NCBI RefSeq assembly: GCF_003590095.1
Contig: NC_039494.1
Coordinates: 8,866,001 to 8,930,000, forward strand
Reading direction: 5' to 3'
Origin: Trichoplusia ni
Lineage: Eukaryota > Arthropoda > Insecta > Lepidoptera > Noctuidae
Length of the DNA stretch: 64,000 nt
In this document: piece by piece, positions 50,920 through 62,184 of the stretch
Position numbering within the stretch: position 1 is the first letter of the stretch
How the letters are laid out: each line of letters begins with the position of its first letter
Made by a program: the position numbers and the translations under genes
Notes under the pieces: generated by a model
What the model was told of the DNA's origin: nothing
The model's input: the letters and a program-made list of their open reading frames with translations, nothing else
Database searches by the model: none

Positions 50920-51170
50920 GTATACTAATATTATAAAGCTGAAGGGTTTGTTTGTTTGAACCCGCTAATCTCAAGAACTACGGGTTCGAATTGAAAAAAA
51001 ATATTTTTGTGTTGTTTATGCTATATAACATCACGCTGCGACTAAAAGGAGCGAAGACAGAATGGAAAATGTGGAAAAAAAAAGGGGAAAATTATTTATC
51101 CGTTGCGTGCGCTGCGAAAACTTCAAGATCTTCTAACCACGAAGTGGACGAAGTCGCAGGCAACAACTAG
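50920..51170 (+). mobile_element. Hel-A, diverged
   Basis: It starts near TATACTAATATTATAAAGCT and ends CAGGCAACAACTAG|T. Several substitutions and an insertion (CGTTGCGTGCGCTGCG) set it apart from the others. Confidence 0.75.
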
Positions 51171-51494
51171 TAATAAATAATTCTCAGATAGTTAGTATAA
51201 AAATAAATTTTATATACATATTGACTTCTGTACCTCTAAAAGCAGTCATCACAGGTATATCCGGTACAATAGAAAGCCTTTACAGCAAGCCACAAAAATG
51301 CCTGAAGCAAAGAATTCCTGAAATATTACCTTTTAACTCAATAAAGAACAAAGCAAATATAACATAAAATAATTAAATAACCTTTTTTTGTCGAAATGTA
51401 AAAATATATTTTTAACTTTTCAAAATAAGTAAAGGTTTAATTTGCTGCTTTCGGCAGTATTAGCTGACTTGCGGAAGACTTGTGATGGTAAATA
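51171..51494. other. No feature seen
   Basis: AT-rich. Confidence 0.4.
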
Positions 51495-51605
51495 GTGAAT
51501 ACTTGTTCTGAGTCTGGGTGTCTTTGTGCATGTGAATTGAATGTTTGTGAAACCCCCGCTACATAAGGATTAAATTCCTTAGTGCGGGAGACGTTTTCAA
51601 AAAAT
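51495..51605 (+). mobile_element. SINE-1, headless
   Basis: TGAATACTTGTTCTGAGTCT, GGTGTCTTTGTGCATGTGAA and GTTTGTGAAACCCCCGC, then the conserved tail TTCCTTAGTGCGGGAGACG. Confidence 0.78.
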
Positions 51606-51654
51606 GCGGTATTGCATCTAAAATGTCTTTTTAGGGTCACATAGCCAAAGCGTT

Positions 51655-52080
51655 AAATGGCAATTTGAAACCCGGAATAGAACTAATTCTCCGTTTGTCT
51701 GTGACCAGGCTGTATCTCACGAACCGTGATAACTAGACATTGTTCTCAACAGTGGTCAGATCAAAGTGTCTGTAACTACACGTGTCTTGGAACCCTCGTC
51801 ACAAATATTAACACAAATAGTGTCGTGACAGCTTCATTCAGTTTAGAGACTTGGAAGTTTGTTGAGGGTTAAGCAACCGTTATTAAGGTTTGGATATGGA
51901 TGGGTGAGAATCTTATTATCTTGTAACAGTAACGTAGAGAAATCCTGACGTTTTTGTTACTATAGAGTCGAAGAAATTTGAGAAAGTTAAGCAATCGTTG
52001 CAAAGGCCTTCAAAATAATGGCTAACTGTTATAGTCTTGCGATAGTAACAAAAATAGGTCAAGTGCAAGTCGAACTGACA
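51655..52080 (-). repeat. Rep-N copies, worn
   Basis: GACCAGGCTGTATCTCACGA and ACCGTGATAACTAGACATTG belong to the family core. Bases 51861-51910 (GGGTTAAGCAACCGTTATTA, then GGATATGGATGGGTGAG) carry its 5S-like block, and GTTAAGCAATCGTTGC recurs at 51988. Confidence 0.45.
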
Positions 52081-52969
52081 CCACTAAGGACTCCGTACAA
52101 ATACGCTAGAGACAAACAAATCGGTACACTTACATACATAATAAACTTTAAAAGCTTGCAAAATATGTAGTAACGTGTTTTCATAAAATTATTACCTATT
52201 CCACTTATTGATAAAGCATTTTTCCATATTGCTTGAACGAAAGAAAAACAGTGTAGTAGTTATTTTTAACTAAGTCATTGCCCTGTTAGGACGTTGACTT
52301 GCACTGGCACATGAGAACCTGTGATAAATAAAGTTAATTAGCTTGTTAGCAAGAACATAGACTAGATAAATGCATAGATAGAGCGAGTGTTTTTAGAAGT
52401 TATTCTTTGAGAATATGACTTATGAAAGACATTGAGTTATTTGCATGTTATAAAATGTTAAGTGTTTTAAAGTTAATTTTATGTTAAAAACCAATATGTT
52501 TTTTGGTTAAACTTAGCATCCTTTAAGTGTTAACATTATCTGTTTTCTTTACAATATTCAAAATATTATCATATTCTTAAAAAAAATCTCTTTAGTCACG
52601 AATTAAATTAAATAATACTTTAAAAAATCGCATAAATATCCCTTGGGTAGTTTTAATGAGCTAACCAAATGTAAGTTTAACACACAAGATATGACTGGCA
52701 TATAGAATATGTATGATTTCGTCATATATCGTAGGTACTTAGTGATATTTATAAGAAAGTTTGCCTTTATCAATGAAATTGTTTCCAAAAAGACCAAATA
52801 CTCAACATAAAAAAAATCAAAATCGGTTCAGCCACTCCATAGCTATACTATACACCCAAACATGCACATAACACTTTTAACACCGTCATTCTTTCATCGG
52901 AATTAAAAAACAACTGAATATCAGATAAAACAAATAAAAATTGCAATTGAGTATGCCATGACATGCATA
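52081..52969. other. No feature seen
   Basis: Strongly AT-rich; about 890 bases without recognised content. Confidence 0.5.
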
Positions 52970-53050
52970 CCGGATGCGGCCGGATAGAAACGTCCGGTTA
53001 ATCCGTTTTAACCGGAACACCGGACTACCGGAATGGACCTGTCCGATACA
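52970..53050. repeat. Degenerate ACCGG-rich repeat
   Basis: ACCGGATGCGGCCGGATAG, CGTCCGGTTAATCCGTTTTA and ACCGGAACACCGGACTACCG. It resembles 3841-3935. Confidence 0.55.
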
Positions 53051-53197
53051 GACTTGCATACGTTCATTTTACATATCAAGATTCAACTGTGAAACATCTT
53101 TGACAGTTGGTAAGTCATTATATTGGCAGCTAGAAGATCTACATGTTCAAGTAGATAAACAGACAGACAGACAGTAATATTATGCATTTGAGAACTT
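53051..53197. other. Spacer with CAGA repeat
   Basis: A short ACAGACAGACAGACAG run is at 53158-53174. Confidence 0.5.
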
Positions 53198-53420
53198 GAC
53201 GGCCTCTGTGGTCGAGTGGCATACGCACCGGTTTCAAGGTGTCGCTAGCTAGAGGTCCTGGGTTCGATTCCCGGTCGGGTCAATGTAAATATTCAAATTT
53301 CTACATTGTCTCGGGTCTGGGTGTTTTTGGTACCTTCGTTGTATCTGAATTCCATAACACAAGTGCTTTAGCAACTTACTTTGGGTTCAGAACAATGTAT
53401 GTGATGTTGTCCGCATTTAC
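53198..53420 (+). mobile_element. SINE-2, full length
   Basis: Head CGGCCTCTGTGGTCGAGTGG, B box GGGTTCGATTCCCGG, then the standard body to GTTGTCCGCATTTAC. A four-base deletion shortens the GCTCTGAGG block. Confidence 0.87.
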
Positions 53421-54403
53421 AGTTCAGCATATCCTGAGATTGTCCCCAAAACATCACAAACACAAAAACTTAACTTCTTTATACTATTAGCATAGACAAG
53501 CTAGAAGGTATCAGAATACATAAGCTTTTGGGTAAACCATTCCCCGCTCTTGTTCCAAAGCCTAGCATTGTCTATGGCTTAACAATAGAGCCTTTGCCAA
53601 AAGGAGGCTTTTACTATATGTATAATGATCTATGCTATATGTATTTTGGATTCGAATTGGAATATGTAGGTTAACATATTCATATTAAATGTATATTAAT
53701 TGAGATATAAAATTTAACTGGGGCTACTTGCCAAAGTTGATCAAAATAACTGAGCTAGGTAAACACTTAAACTGTAGCTTTATGTCTGTCTGTTTATTTG
53801 CCTGCCTGTCTTTCTGTCTATCTGTATAACCACTATCTACAGATTTTTTTAGCTAAAACGCTCAGATAAACAAATAGGCATGCCTAAGAAAACTGAATGA
53901 ACAAACCTATTTGATGAAATTTGTTAAAAAGATAGATCAACACAGACAAATAAGCTGTTAGAAACAACATGAAAATTCAAAATGGAAGATAGGCTACTAA
54001 GTAGCACTATTTTAACGTCAAATGCAAAGACAACACCCTGTATCACCCATCGCTGTCATAAATGTAGGTCATCTATCGACAATATAACTTTAAAAAGAGT
54101 TACCTAACATTTTTACATAGAATACATGGAAGAACTTAGATTTAATCCTTAAGCCAATGAAATGATTCGTTTAAGCGAACTATCCCGTATCAAATATAAA
54201 TTTTAACGTAGCACCACCCTTCTTTTATTTGCTTTATAAAGAAAGTTAACAAAAAAAAACTACTATAACAAGTTTTTCAGCTAAATATCTTTCTTTGGCA
54301 TTACATTACTCATCAGAAAAGTACAACTAGCCGACACTCGATGTGGCTGTGACGTCATCACATCAGCTCCATGGGACTAATATTATAAACACCTATTATT
54401 ACT
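53421..54403. other. No gene seen
   Basis: A TGTCTGTCTGTTTATTTGCC stretch at 53784 resembles a worn Helitron body. Otherwise AT-rich. Confidence 0.4.
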
Positions 54404-54607
54404 CAGCTAGTATTATAAATGCGAAAGTTTGTAGGCATGGGTGTATGGATGTTTGTTCCTTTTTCCACTGAACGGATTTAGACGAATCTTTTATAACCAG
54501 GATTAGAACAGTTTATAAGCAGGATTAACACATAGGATAGTTTTTATCTCGATTTTATGTTCCCGTCGGATCATTTCCGACTTGGTGGGCCCGCGGGATA
54601 TAGCTAG
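54404..54607 (+). mobile_element. Hel-C, full length, internal rearrangement
   Basis: It starts near TCAGCTAGTATTATAAATGC and ends GGGATATAGCTAG|T. The phrase TTATAACCAGGATTA is repeated nearby as TTATAAGCAGGATTAAC, a short internal duplication. Confidence 0.75.
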
Positions 54608-55593
54608 TGTCATCATAATACTGAACTGTCACGCAATATAAAATCAATCATGTACTACTAATGTCCTTTTTTGAAATAAACAAATTATAAAATTAGTATG
54701 CCAAATTTCAACTCAATCGGACCCAAAGATTCAATTTTGACTTACAAGATTTGATTACAGACAAAGGGACAGGTGTAACTAAACAAAACCTCCCAAAAAA
54801 CGTTTTCTAATTTACATAATAGAATAGATGTTAATATAATTAAATCTTATATTCTTAAAAATCGATGCTTTACAAAGGGCTCTGCGTAAGCCCTTGTTAC
54901 GTCATAGCACGCTGATAAACAGAGTTATGCAATCTATTGAGAGCTTGTAAATAGAATAACAAGCAAAAGGGCGTTGTACTGTATTTTAAACGTGAAAGTA
55001 TCGAATAAGGCCAATAGTGGGATTGGAAACAAGACGAAAGACAAGTGATAATTGAGTATTAGACTAAAAAAACGTTATAACGCCCAAAAATATTAAATAG
55101 GTATTTTTTGTTTCATTACATCAACAAAATTAGAAGATAAATTCATCGAAATAGTAAAACATAGAAATGTCGGTCAATAACGTCACTTGTCGGTAAAAAG
55201 TTTACTGATAAGTGACGTCACTCGAGATTTTAACTTCAACTCAAAATTCTAATTCTTAGTTCACGCGATACGAGCCAAAATACTAATTCGATATTTTTTG
55301 GAAACTATCTGACGGAGCGAAACTACTGTAAAATAAGGTACTCAATTAAATCTGTGGAAATTAGACTATGAGGTTAAAAATTCGAGAGTATAACATTAAA
55401 AAATATTGTATTTGATTTTATAACGAATACATAACAAATAGCACAAACTCTTTGTACATAGATACATGCACATAATTAAAATTCTCAACAAGGTCTCTGC
55501 ATGTTGGACCTGTGTCCCCGTGTACGCCTTTAAAAAGGACCGGGACTCTTCACATGAAAGTACCTCGTGATTGAAAAGAGACACCAATACCAA
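54608..55593. other. No gene; one 35-base hairpin
   Basis: Bases 55182-55216 fold with GTCACTTGTCGGTAAA against TTTACTGATAAGTGAC (two mismatches). Otherwise AT-rich. Confidence 0.45.
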
Positions 55594-55838
55594 ATACTAA
55601 TATATAAAGCTGAACAAGTTGTTTGTTTGAACGCGCTTATCTCAGGAACTACTGGTTCAAATTCAAAAATTATTTTTGTATTGAATAGACCATTTATCGA
55701 GGAAGGTTTTAGGATATATACTATCACGCTGCGACTAATAGGAGCGAAGCTACAATGGAAAATGTGGAAAAACAGGGTAGGTATAAATCATAATTTATAT
55801 CTGCTAACCACGCGGACGAAGTCGCGGGCAACAGCTAG
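55594..55838 (+). mobile_element. Hel-A, nearly full length
   Basis: It starts TACTAATATATAAAGCTGAA and ends GGGCAACAGCTAG|T. Intact hairpin CGCGGACGAAGTCGCG. Confidence 0.82.
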
Positions 55839-56109
55839 TCATTGATATTCTGTTCCTCTTTTCCAATACTATTTTCGTTCAATAAATACTTTATCTATAA
55901 CCCATATCGTTTTGAAGTGGTTGTTTAGCATCGTAATGATAGCTTTGCATGCTTATAAAACTCATAGTTTTATGTAAACCTGCATACAAGTTTGATGTGA
56001 AATGTACTTGCTAAGAATCGATATTAATAACATTGGATAAATCCTTTTGATAATCCTTAGCTAAAGGGTGAAAACAAACCTGTATTACTAAGGCTGAGCT
56101 ATTTGTCCA
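55839..56109. other. No feature seen
   Basis: No recognised repeat or coding sequence. Confidence 0.4.
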
Positions 56110-56270
56110 TATCATTATGTCACCACGCCGTATTACATCTAATATATTTTTTACGGAACATGTATTTCAGTTGTCGCTAAAATAGTAAATAATAATAATA
56201 AGAATCAAGGTTAAACAACGGTTGATACGTTCAAAAAGGAAATTTTTCTTTTCTTTGGCCTTTGTGTGGA
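56110..56270 (+). repeat. Rep-N copy
   Basis: ATTATGTCACCACGCCGTAT, ATGTATTTCAGTTGTCGCTA and AGGTTAAACAACGGTTGATA, in the same order as at 34800-34920. Confidence 0.45.
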
Positions 56271-57139
56271 CTCGGACCTAACTAGTATTTCTTGTAACTA
56301 TCCCGCATAAGACCCTACTGCTTAGCAAAAAGGTCTTCATCCCCCAAACCTCTCTGTCTTTTGCTATATCTGGCTACAGGAACACCGTATCTAATCTTTT
56401 AAAATGTATTTTAACTTCAACGATATTTTACGTAAAATACCAAATATATAGATATATCAATTGTAAAGCAAAAGATAATAATACATACGTCACTATTTAT
56501 ATGAAGCCTTATTTTGTTTTCAATAAACATTACACTTTGTATCCTAACGTCATGAATATTTAGACCATAGCTGGGCATAGCATTCACTCAATGCAATTAT
56601 CTGATAACTATGATCTTACTACATCATTTATCTATTTTCTGAAGCTTTCCTGTAAATGAAAACAACTGAATAAGTGACCGAGACACTAAGTTAAGCCTAC
56701 ATTACTAGGCTAAAATATTAGAAACGTGTGAGTAAGTACCAAGGAAAGATTTTTATAAATGCGCTCATTTAGGCTGAATAACTCGTAGCTTCTAGCGCAT
56801 ATGTGAGACTGTTTATGACATATATTAAGTCACATTGAGACAAAAGAAACGCATTATATAGTAAAAATGTACCCTCACTTGTTAAAAAGTCCACTATGTA
56901 AATCTAATTTAATCCTATTTAAAAAACCAAAAAATATAACTACACCTAAAATATATCTTCTTCCAAAGTACCAGATCAATCCTAAAAAGAAAATACAAAA
57001 TATAACTCATATCCTCAAAAAACTGAAATATAAATCCAAAAATCGTAGAAAAATATCCAAACCCACCTTATACCAGCAGACTTAAATCATAAACCATCCT
57101 TTTCACATGTAATAAACACTAAATTACACAATTTTTCAA
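56271..57139. other. No gene seen
   Basis: AT-rich. Bases 56850-57080 are A- and C-rich on the plus strand (AAATATAACTACACCTAAAA), low complexity. A 72-codon frame there is compositional. Confidence 0.45.
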
Positions 57140-57148
57140 CACGTAGCC

Positions 57149-57285
57149 ACTCACTGAATCACTGCACTTGCCCGAAACTTTTCGAGAAAACCGCTGCTTG
57201 GGCGCGGCGACACGACAGTCTGCGACCGACGCTCCCCACACACTGGACTTGAAAGGATTGTAAAGGCAGTAGCGCAAAGCCTCCT
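57149..57285 (-). promoter_or_regulatory. Candidate promoter and non-coding first exon
   Basis: This is a GC- and CpG-rich patch of about 130 bases in an AT-rich setting, and it matches no repeat here. On the minus strand it reads GGGAGCGTCGGTCGCAGACT, GTCGTGTCGCCGCGCCCAAG, CAGCGGTTTTCTCGAAAAGT, GTGCAGTGATTCA, then GTGAGT (57154-57149). GTGAGT after CA is a strong splice donor, and such CpG-rich, AGTGCAGTG-bearing stretches are typical of insect 5' exons. If so, a gene would continue to the left beyond or within this window, with a long repeat-filled first intron. No acceptor or coding exon could be identified, so this stays a candidate. Confidence 0.35.
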
Positions 57286-57290
57286 GGTTT

Positions 57291-57540
57291 CAGATATTAT
57301 GAAATAGTGGATAGAGGAATGTTTTGTTACAAGATTATTGTGTTTTAAAGATATGTGTAGTGAATAAGTTTTTTATAAGTTAGAAACTGTTGCATACAAT
57401 TTGAATTAAAAATGAAATTTTATTTTCCGTTCGTCGAAATATGTGAAGGAGGGAAAACACCGTTTGCTCGGAAAAGTTTGAGCTATCGGTGTGGTTTCCC
57501 AACAGTGGAAAATATATAGGCTCGTATAATTTATTAGGAA
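57291..57540. other. No feature seen
   Basis: No recognised repeat or coding sequence. Confidence 0.4.
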
Positions 57541-57748
57541 CTAGTTGTTGCCCGCGGGCCCGCCCGCTAAGAATCGAAAATGATCCCACGGGAACATAAA
57601 ATCGGGATAAGAATAGTTATGTGTTAATTCTGGCTATAAACTATATTTTGTGTACCAAGTTTTGTCTTAAACATTTCAATGTTTTTTTGCGTGAAAGAGG
57701 AACAAATATCAATACATGCAGACTTTCGCGTTTATAATATCTGTTGGA
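57541..57748 (-). mobile_element. Hel-C, full length
   Basis: The minus strand starts A|TCCAACAGATATTATAAACG and ends CGGGCAACAACTAG. The 3' hairpin region is GCGGGCGGGCCCGCGGG. Confidence 0.78.
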
Positions 57749-58119
57749 TGATAGTAGATTGTGTCAACTATATATAAATAAATAAATATAAATTTTCAGG
57801 GACTACCTTCTTACTAACATACTACGCGAGCAAAGCCTTAGAAAAAACCTAGTTATAATAACACTTCATTTATCAAACATCGAACTCAATTCTCTTAATT
57901 AACAACAGAAATTAATAGTTAATTGAATTAACTGCCCTTCACTAATTCATTACGGTTAAGTGTTTCAAGTAACTACTACGGTTACATAAACTGCCATAAT
58001 TCTAGTTATTCGGGGCGTTGAACTCTTGTCATGTAACTGTGAATAATTGAAAACTATGAGTTACAGAACACACACTTAACTACATAGTATAAAAGAAAGT
58101 CGCTTTATCTGTCAATATA
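57749..58119. other. No feature seen
   Basis: AT-rich. Confidence 0.4.
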
Positions 58120-58391
58120 TCTATACTAATATCTATGCTCTATACTAATATATAAAGCTGAAAAGTTTGTTTGTTTGTTTGAACGCGCTAATCTCAGGAA
58201 ATACTGGTTTAAATTGAAAAATTCTTTTTGTAATGAATAGACCATTCATTGAGGAAGGTTTTAGGATAGAAATCATCACGCTGCGACTAATAGGAGCGAA
58301 GATACAATGGAAAATGCGGAAAAAACAGGGCAGGCATAAATCATAACTTATATCTTCTAATCACGCGGACGAAGTCGCGGGCAACAGCTAG
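58120..58391 (+). mobile_element. Hel-A, full length
   Basis: It starts A|TCTATACTAATATCTATGCT and ends GGGCAACAGCTAG|T. The 5' CTATACTAATAT block is present twice. Hairpin CGCGGACGAAGTCGCG is intact. Confidence 0.85.
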
Positions 58392-58814
58392 TCCCTATAT
58401 ATGATTCAATCTTTTAAACTACGCAACGGATTTTGATGCAGTATTCTTAATCGATAGAGTGATTAAAAAGGAATATTTATATGTAGAAAAATATTCATTA
58501 ATTGTGGAAAAATACTGTAATTTTTGAGGTTTCTAATGGAATGTCGTATACAATTATTTTTGTCTGCTTTTATTACAAACCCATGCTTCACATATGTGAG
58601 ATAGATAGATAGATAGATATTGATTGAGATCAAAATATTGTTTTAAATTATTATACATGATAAAAGGATCTACAGAAAAGTCCACGTCTATATTTTTACA
58701 TTTTTTTCGGTATTTTTTTTCCACAACAACGCTTATTTCGAAGTCGCTTTTTTACAAGGAGACGAATCCTTATCAAAATAAAGAACGCTTAAAGGAATTC
58801 TGTAGTGTATAAAT
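58392..58814. other. No gene; GATA microsatellite
   Basis: Bases 58603-58620 hold four GATA units. The rest is AT-rich. Confidence 0.5.
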
Positions 58815-58850
58815 TAGCATTTTACCCGAGCGAAGTCGGGGCAGATCGTT
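58815..58850 (-). repeat. Worn Helitron-type 3' end
   Basis: TTAGCATTTTACCCGAGCGA and AGTCGGGGCAGATCG echo a Helitron 3' hairpin region, but no body is attached. Confidence 0.3.
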
Positions 58851-59029
58851 AGTTATACATATAGCAAACACAAGTTATTATCATCAAGTTTAAGTGATGG
58901 ACAATTGTTGGTGTAGTTTTTAGAGTATCGAAAGGGTTGACGAACCCTATTATTAAGGCTGTACTATATGGATGTATCTAATGAACTATAATAGTTGGAA
59001 ATTCAACTACAAACTTGTGACACAGTCCA

Positions 59030-59215
59030 TAAAAATAATAGATTAAAAAAAATTAAAAACTCTAGTTTTTAAATGTCACTCGATTGAAATGTTATCAAAG
59101 TCGGTTCAGCCATTTTATAGCCTACTAACTTATCGGGAAGTGCAAAAATCCAACCGGAACGACAAACAAACAAGCAATTGAATGTATTAAAACTTGGGAA
59201 TGAAAAATCGGTTTG
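59030..59215 (+). repeat. Rep-J copy
   Basis: AAATGTCACTCGATTGAAAT, GTCGGTTCAGCCATTTTATA, AATCCAACCGGAACGACAAA and AAAACTTGGGAATGAAAAA. Confidence 0.6.
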
Positions 59216-59714
59216 GTGACAAGTAAATTTTGTTTTTTTTGCATCCTTTTTGCATGAAAGCCTCTGTGACACCAGTCCAACTTGCCCTTAAACGGTTTTT
59301 ACTTCCATATCTCTCTATCCTGCGCCAACTTTACTTCCTTATGTGTTTCTATTTCTGCCTCTTTCTATCCTTCTAGTAATAAATTATAAATGATTCGTTA
59401 CGAATAAGGTGACCTATCATATTCCCTCGCCTTTCTCTATATTATTCTATCTTCATTAACTATGAAATATGATATAATATTCCACACAACCTATATTTTC
59501 AATAGTTTATATTTGGGTGAACTTCCGATGTTTTCCTTCACAGTTTCAAGACAGAAAATCTTGTTCCTGGGACACACCGAGCTTAAGTGCTAAGGGCTTT
59601 CTCGTTTTGAGTTTAAATGATGCGCATATGTGGCGGGCTAGTTACATTTCCAAAAAAGGGTACTTTCCGGCCTTGGGTTCTAACCAGCAATGTTATGCAT
59701 TAAAATTAAATCAA
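59216..59714. other. No gene seen
   Basis: TTCCGATGTTTTCCTTCACA at 59523 is a scrap of the LINE 3'-UTR repeat. A 78-codon frame at 59517 merges into SINE-3 and is unsupported. Confidence 0.4.
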
Positions 59715-59890
59715 TTCAGGACGGAAGTTTATGTGATGAGCACGATCATTTGATCTGTGTCTGGGTGTAATTTATCAAAATTATGTATGTATTCAGAAAT
59801 ATATAAGTATGTTTATCAGTTCTCTAGTACTCATAATACAAGCTTTGCTTAGTTTCAGACTAGATGTAATTGTGTGAAAGTTAGGAATAT
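59715..59890 (+). mobile_element. SINE-3, headless
   Basis: CAATTCAGGACGGAAG, GATCATTTGATCTGTGTCTG, ATATATAAGTATGTTTATCA, TACTCATAATACAAGCTTTG and GACTAGATGTAATTGTGTG. Confidence 0.78.
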
Positions 59891-60585
59891 GAAAAAAATG
59901 CAGATTCTGTGTTACACAAGAGAATCTTAACACAAGAATTTGCGGTTCTAAAATTATTTCAAGTTTCGTCACAAGAGCACCTAGGAGAAAATTTTGAAGG
60001 CTTTAAAATTTCTCTAAGATGTTTACGGAAAATGTTACGTTATGAAATTTCAAGTATATTTTTACAGGCTCCAAAGCGTTCGAAGTCTGATATTTTCTGG
60101 TTTACTCGAATATTATCAGCATATTTCAACTTATAAATATTTTTATGAGGGAGAATATTTAAAAATATATTAAAGTTGGTATTGCATTCCTTAAGTTCAT
60201 ATATTTTGTGGTTTCAGTGTTCAAAAGAGTATAGGTGTAGTTTACGAACCAAAAGTAGGCTTTGATATTAGAGCTTTAAGGCAATATCCGCGTGGGCAGG
60301 CTCCGGCCAAAGCTTTTTAAAATATAATGTTAAACTATAAATTACAGGATTCTTTTCAAGAACTTTCCTACATTCCATAGAAACCTAGCACGTTGTATAA
60401 CTTTTCTAAATATAGAACAATATCACATTTGACGGCGCGTAGCACAAAAGGCTCTACTTTCAGAAAAGAGTTCATAGAACCTTTCCATTCATTCTTAAGT
60501 GAACAGTATTGCGGTTAAATATTCATCGTTTTTACTCGGATTTGAATACAGCCTTTATGCGTTATAAGAATGGTTTTAAACATAG
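59891..60585. other. No feature seen
   Basis: AT-rich. Confidence 0.4.
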
Positions 60586-60660
60586 TGCTACGCAGCTACG
60601 TAGTCTCGTAGTCTCGTAGTGCTACGTAGATCCGTAGGCCCAGATTTTCGTAGGTCTGAC
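60586..60660. repeat. CTACG/CGTAG tandem-like cluster
   Basis: GTGCTACGCAGCTACGTAGT, CTCGTAGTCTCGTAGTGCTA and CGTAGATCCGTAGGCC: eight CTACG or CGTAG units on both strands within 75 bases. A related cluster lies at 62655-62735. Confidence 0.6.
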
Positions 60661-61416
60661 AACAATTCTTACTGTGGGTAAATGTGATATTCACTCAAAT
60701 AGTTTGTAAATGTCAAATGGGAGAGCCAGACCAAGATGGCTGTACGAGTTTTATGGAGGTTCGTACCAGAGTGCTGGTGACATATTTCAATTTAATTATC
60801 CTTTTTTAATTAATTACTTATTCTTTAGTAACGTAAAAAAATCAAGTACCAGTCAAGACTTTATGAAAGAATTACCGCGACCCCGGTATACAAAGAGCAA
60901 AACATGGGTAGGTTTTATTTAGTAACAGTCTGACACTCCCTTCCGCTCAACTAAAAACGGAAGGAATCATTTAATGATTTCCCGCACAAAAACCTTTCTG
61001 GCTTTACGTACTTTCTGCACTGAAACACTTCCTACTTCTGTTCCTTCCGGTTTCAGTGAAAACTGTATCACAAAATTTGAACATCTACCTATTCAGCTCC
61101 TTTCAAAACAACCTTTTAAGATATCGATATTCGCATCATATAAAATTAAACGATACGCGAGAAGAATACAGAATTCATGTCCGCCATTACGAAAACCGCT
61201 ATAACCCTTAACTGTTTTCGGCGTAAAAATTGGACGAGTTTACGCCGATGACGGTCAATAGCGGTTTTGGATTAGACGTTTTCTATCAGCTATTTATTGA
61301 TAAACGGTTAAATTGATGGTTGTTTTTCTTGGAGTCCAATACTATCTCGTGCATAAAAGATTCGGCTTTACAAAAAAGGTCTCGTAGCTATTCTGTAATT
61401 GCACAAGTTAATGATC
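60661..61416. other. No feature seen
   Basis: AT-rich. Short inverted similarity exists between GAAAACCGCTATAACC at 61191 and GGTCAATAGCGGTTTT at 61252, with GGCGTAAA / TTTACGCC between them, forming an imperfect hairpin of about 75 bases. Confidence 0.4.
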
Positions 61417-61429
61417 AAGTTGGCTGGTC

Positions 61430-61634
61430 ATTATTAAATGATGTAACGGTTTACTCACGCGTATTTATCGGGGTAGCCCGACTAGTAGTTCGACTCGCGA
61501 TCCCGCCGCGTCTGCTCATGATTAAGGACTCCCTTTGGGTCCGAAACTAGTCGGGCTACCCCGATAAATACGCGTGAGTAAACCGTTGCATCATTTAATA
61601 ATGAATCATTCTCACGACAGTTACTATCAAAATA
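61430..61634 (+). mobile_element. Fold-1, internally deleted copy, 13-bp target duplication
   Basis: Arms 61430-61486 and 61546-61602 pair over 57 bp with one mismatch, around a 59-base loop holding one copy of the CTGCTCATGATTAAGGACTC block. The tail is CATTCTCACGACAGTTACTA, then TCAAAATA. AAGTTGGCTGGTC occurs at 61417-61429 and 61635-61647. The right copy runs on into the SINE-3 head, so the insertion went in just at the SINE-3 start. Confidence 0.82.
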
Positions 61635-61639
61635 AAGTT

Positions 61640-62150
61640 GGCTGGTCTGTTGGTCTAGTGGTTAGTGACCCTGACTGCTATATTGCAGGCCGTGGGTTCA
61701 ATTCCCACCCAGGACAAATGTTTGTGTGTAGACCACGATCATTTGTTCTGTGTCTGGGTGTGATTTATCTATAATATGTATGTATTTAGAAATATATAGG
61801 TATACTAGCTGACCCAAACGTTGTTTTGCCGATTTTTTTCTAGTTGTATGTATTTTTTAATGTTACATGATAAAAAAATTAAAACAAAAAAAATTGGTCT
61901 AAAAAAAAAAATTTTTGTGTGGGCAACCCTTGTCACTTAGGGGTATGAAAAATTGATGTTCTATTCTCAGACCTACCCAATATGTATACAAAATTTCATA
62001 AGAATTGGTCGAACCGTTTCGGAGGAGTACGGTAACTAACATCGTGACACGGGAATTTTATGTATTAGAACGATTTATCAGTTGTCTAGTACTCATAATA
62101 CAAGCTCTGCTTAATTTGAGACTAGATGGTGTTGTGTGATTGTTGTCTAA
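61640..62150 (+). mobile_element. SINE-3, full length, interrupted by Hel-E
   Basis: Head GGCTGGTCTGTTGGTCTAGT with a good B box (CGTGGGTTCAATTCCCACC), then body to GAAATATATAGGTATA at 61804. The tail resumes at 62074 (TTTATCAGTTGTCTAGTACT) and ends GACTAGATGGTGTTGTGTG. Other copies read through AAGTATGTTTATCA without a break. This is the reference head of the family. Confidence 0.85.
61805..62073 (-). mobile_element. Hel-E inserted in SINE-3
   Basis: The minus strand starts A|TCGTTCTAATACATAAAATT and ends GGGTCAGCTAG|T. Comparison with uninterrupted SINE-3 copies shows no host base gained or duplicated, and the break lies between A and T. This is how Helitrons insert. Confidence 0.85.
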
Positions 62151-62184
62151 TATTACATTATTATCTACTTTAAGTTACTCTTGA

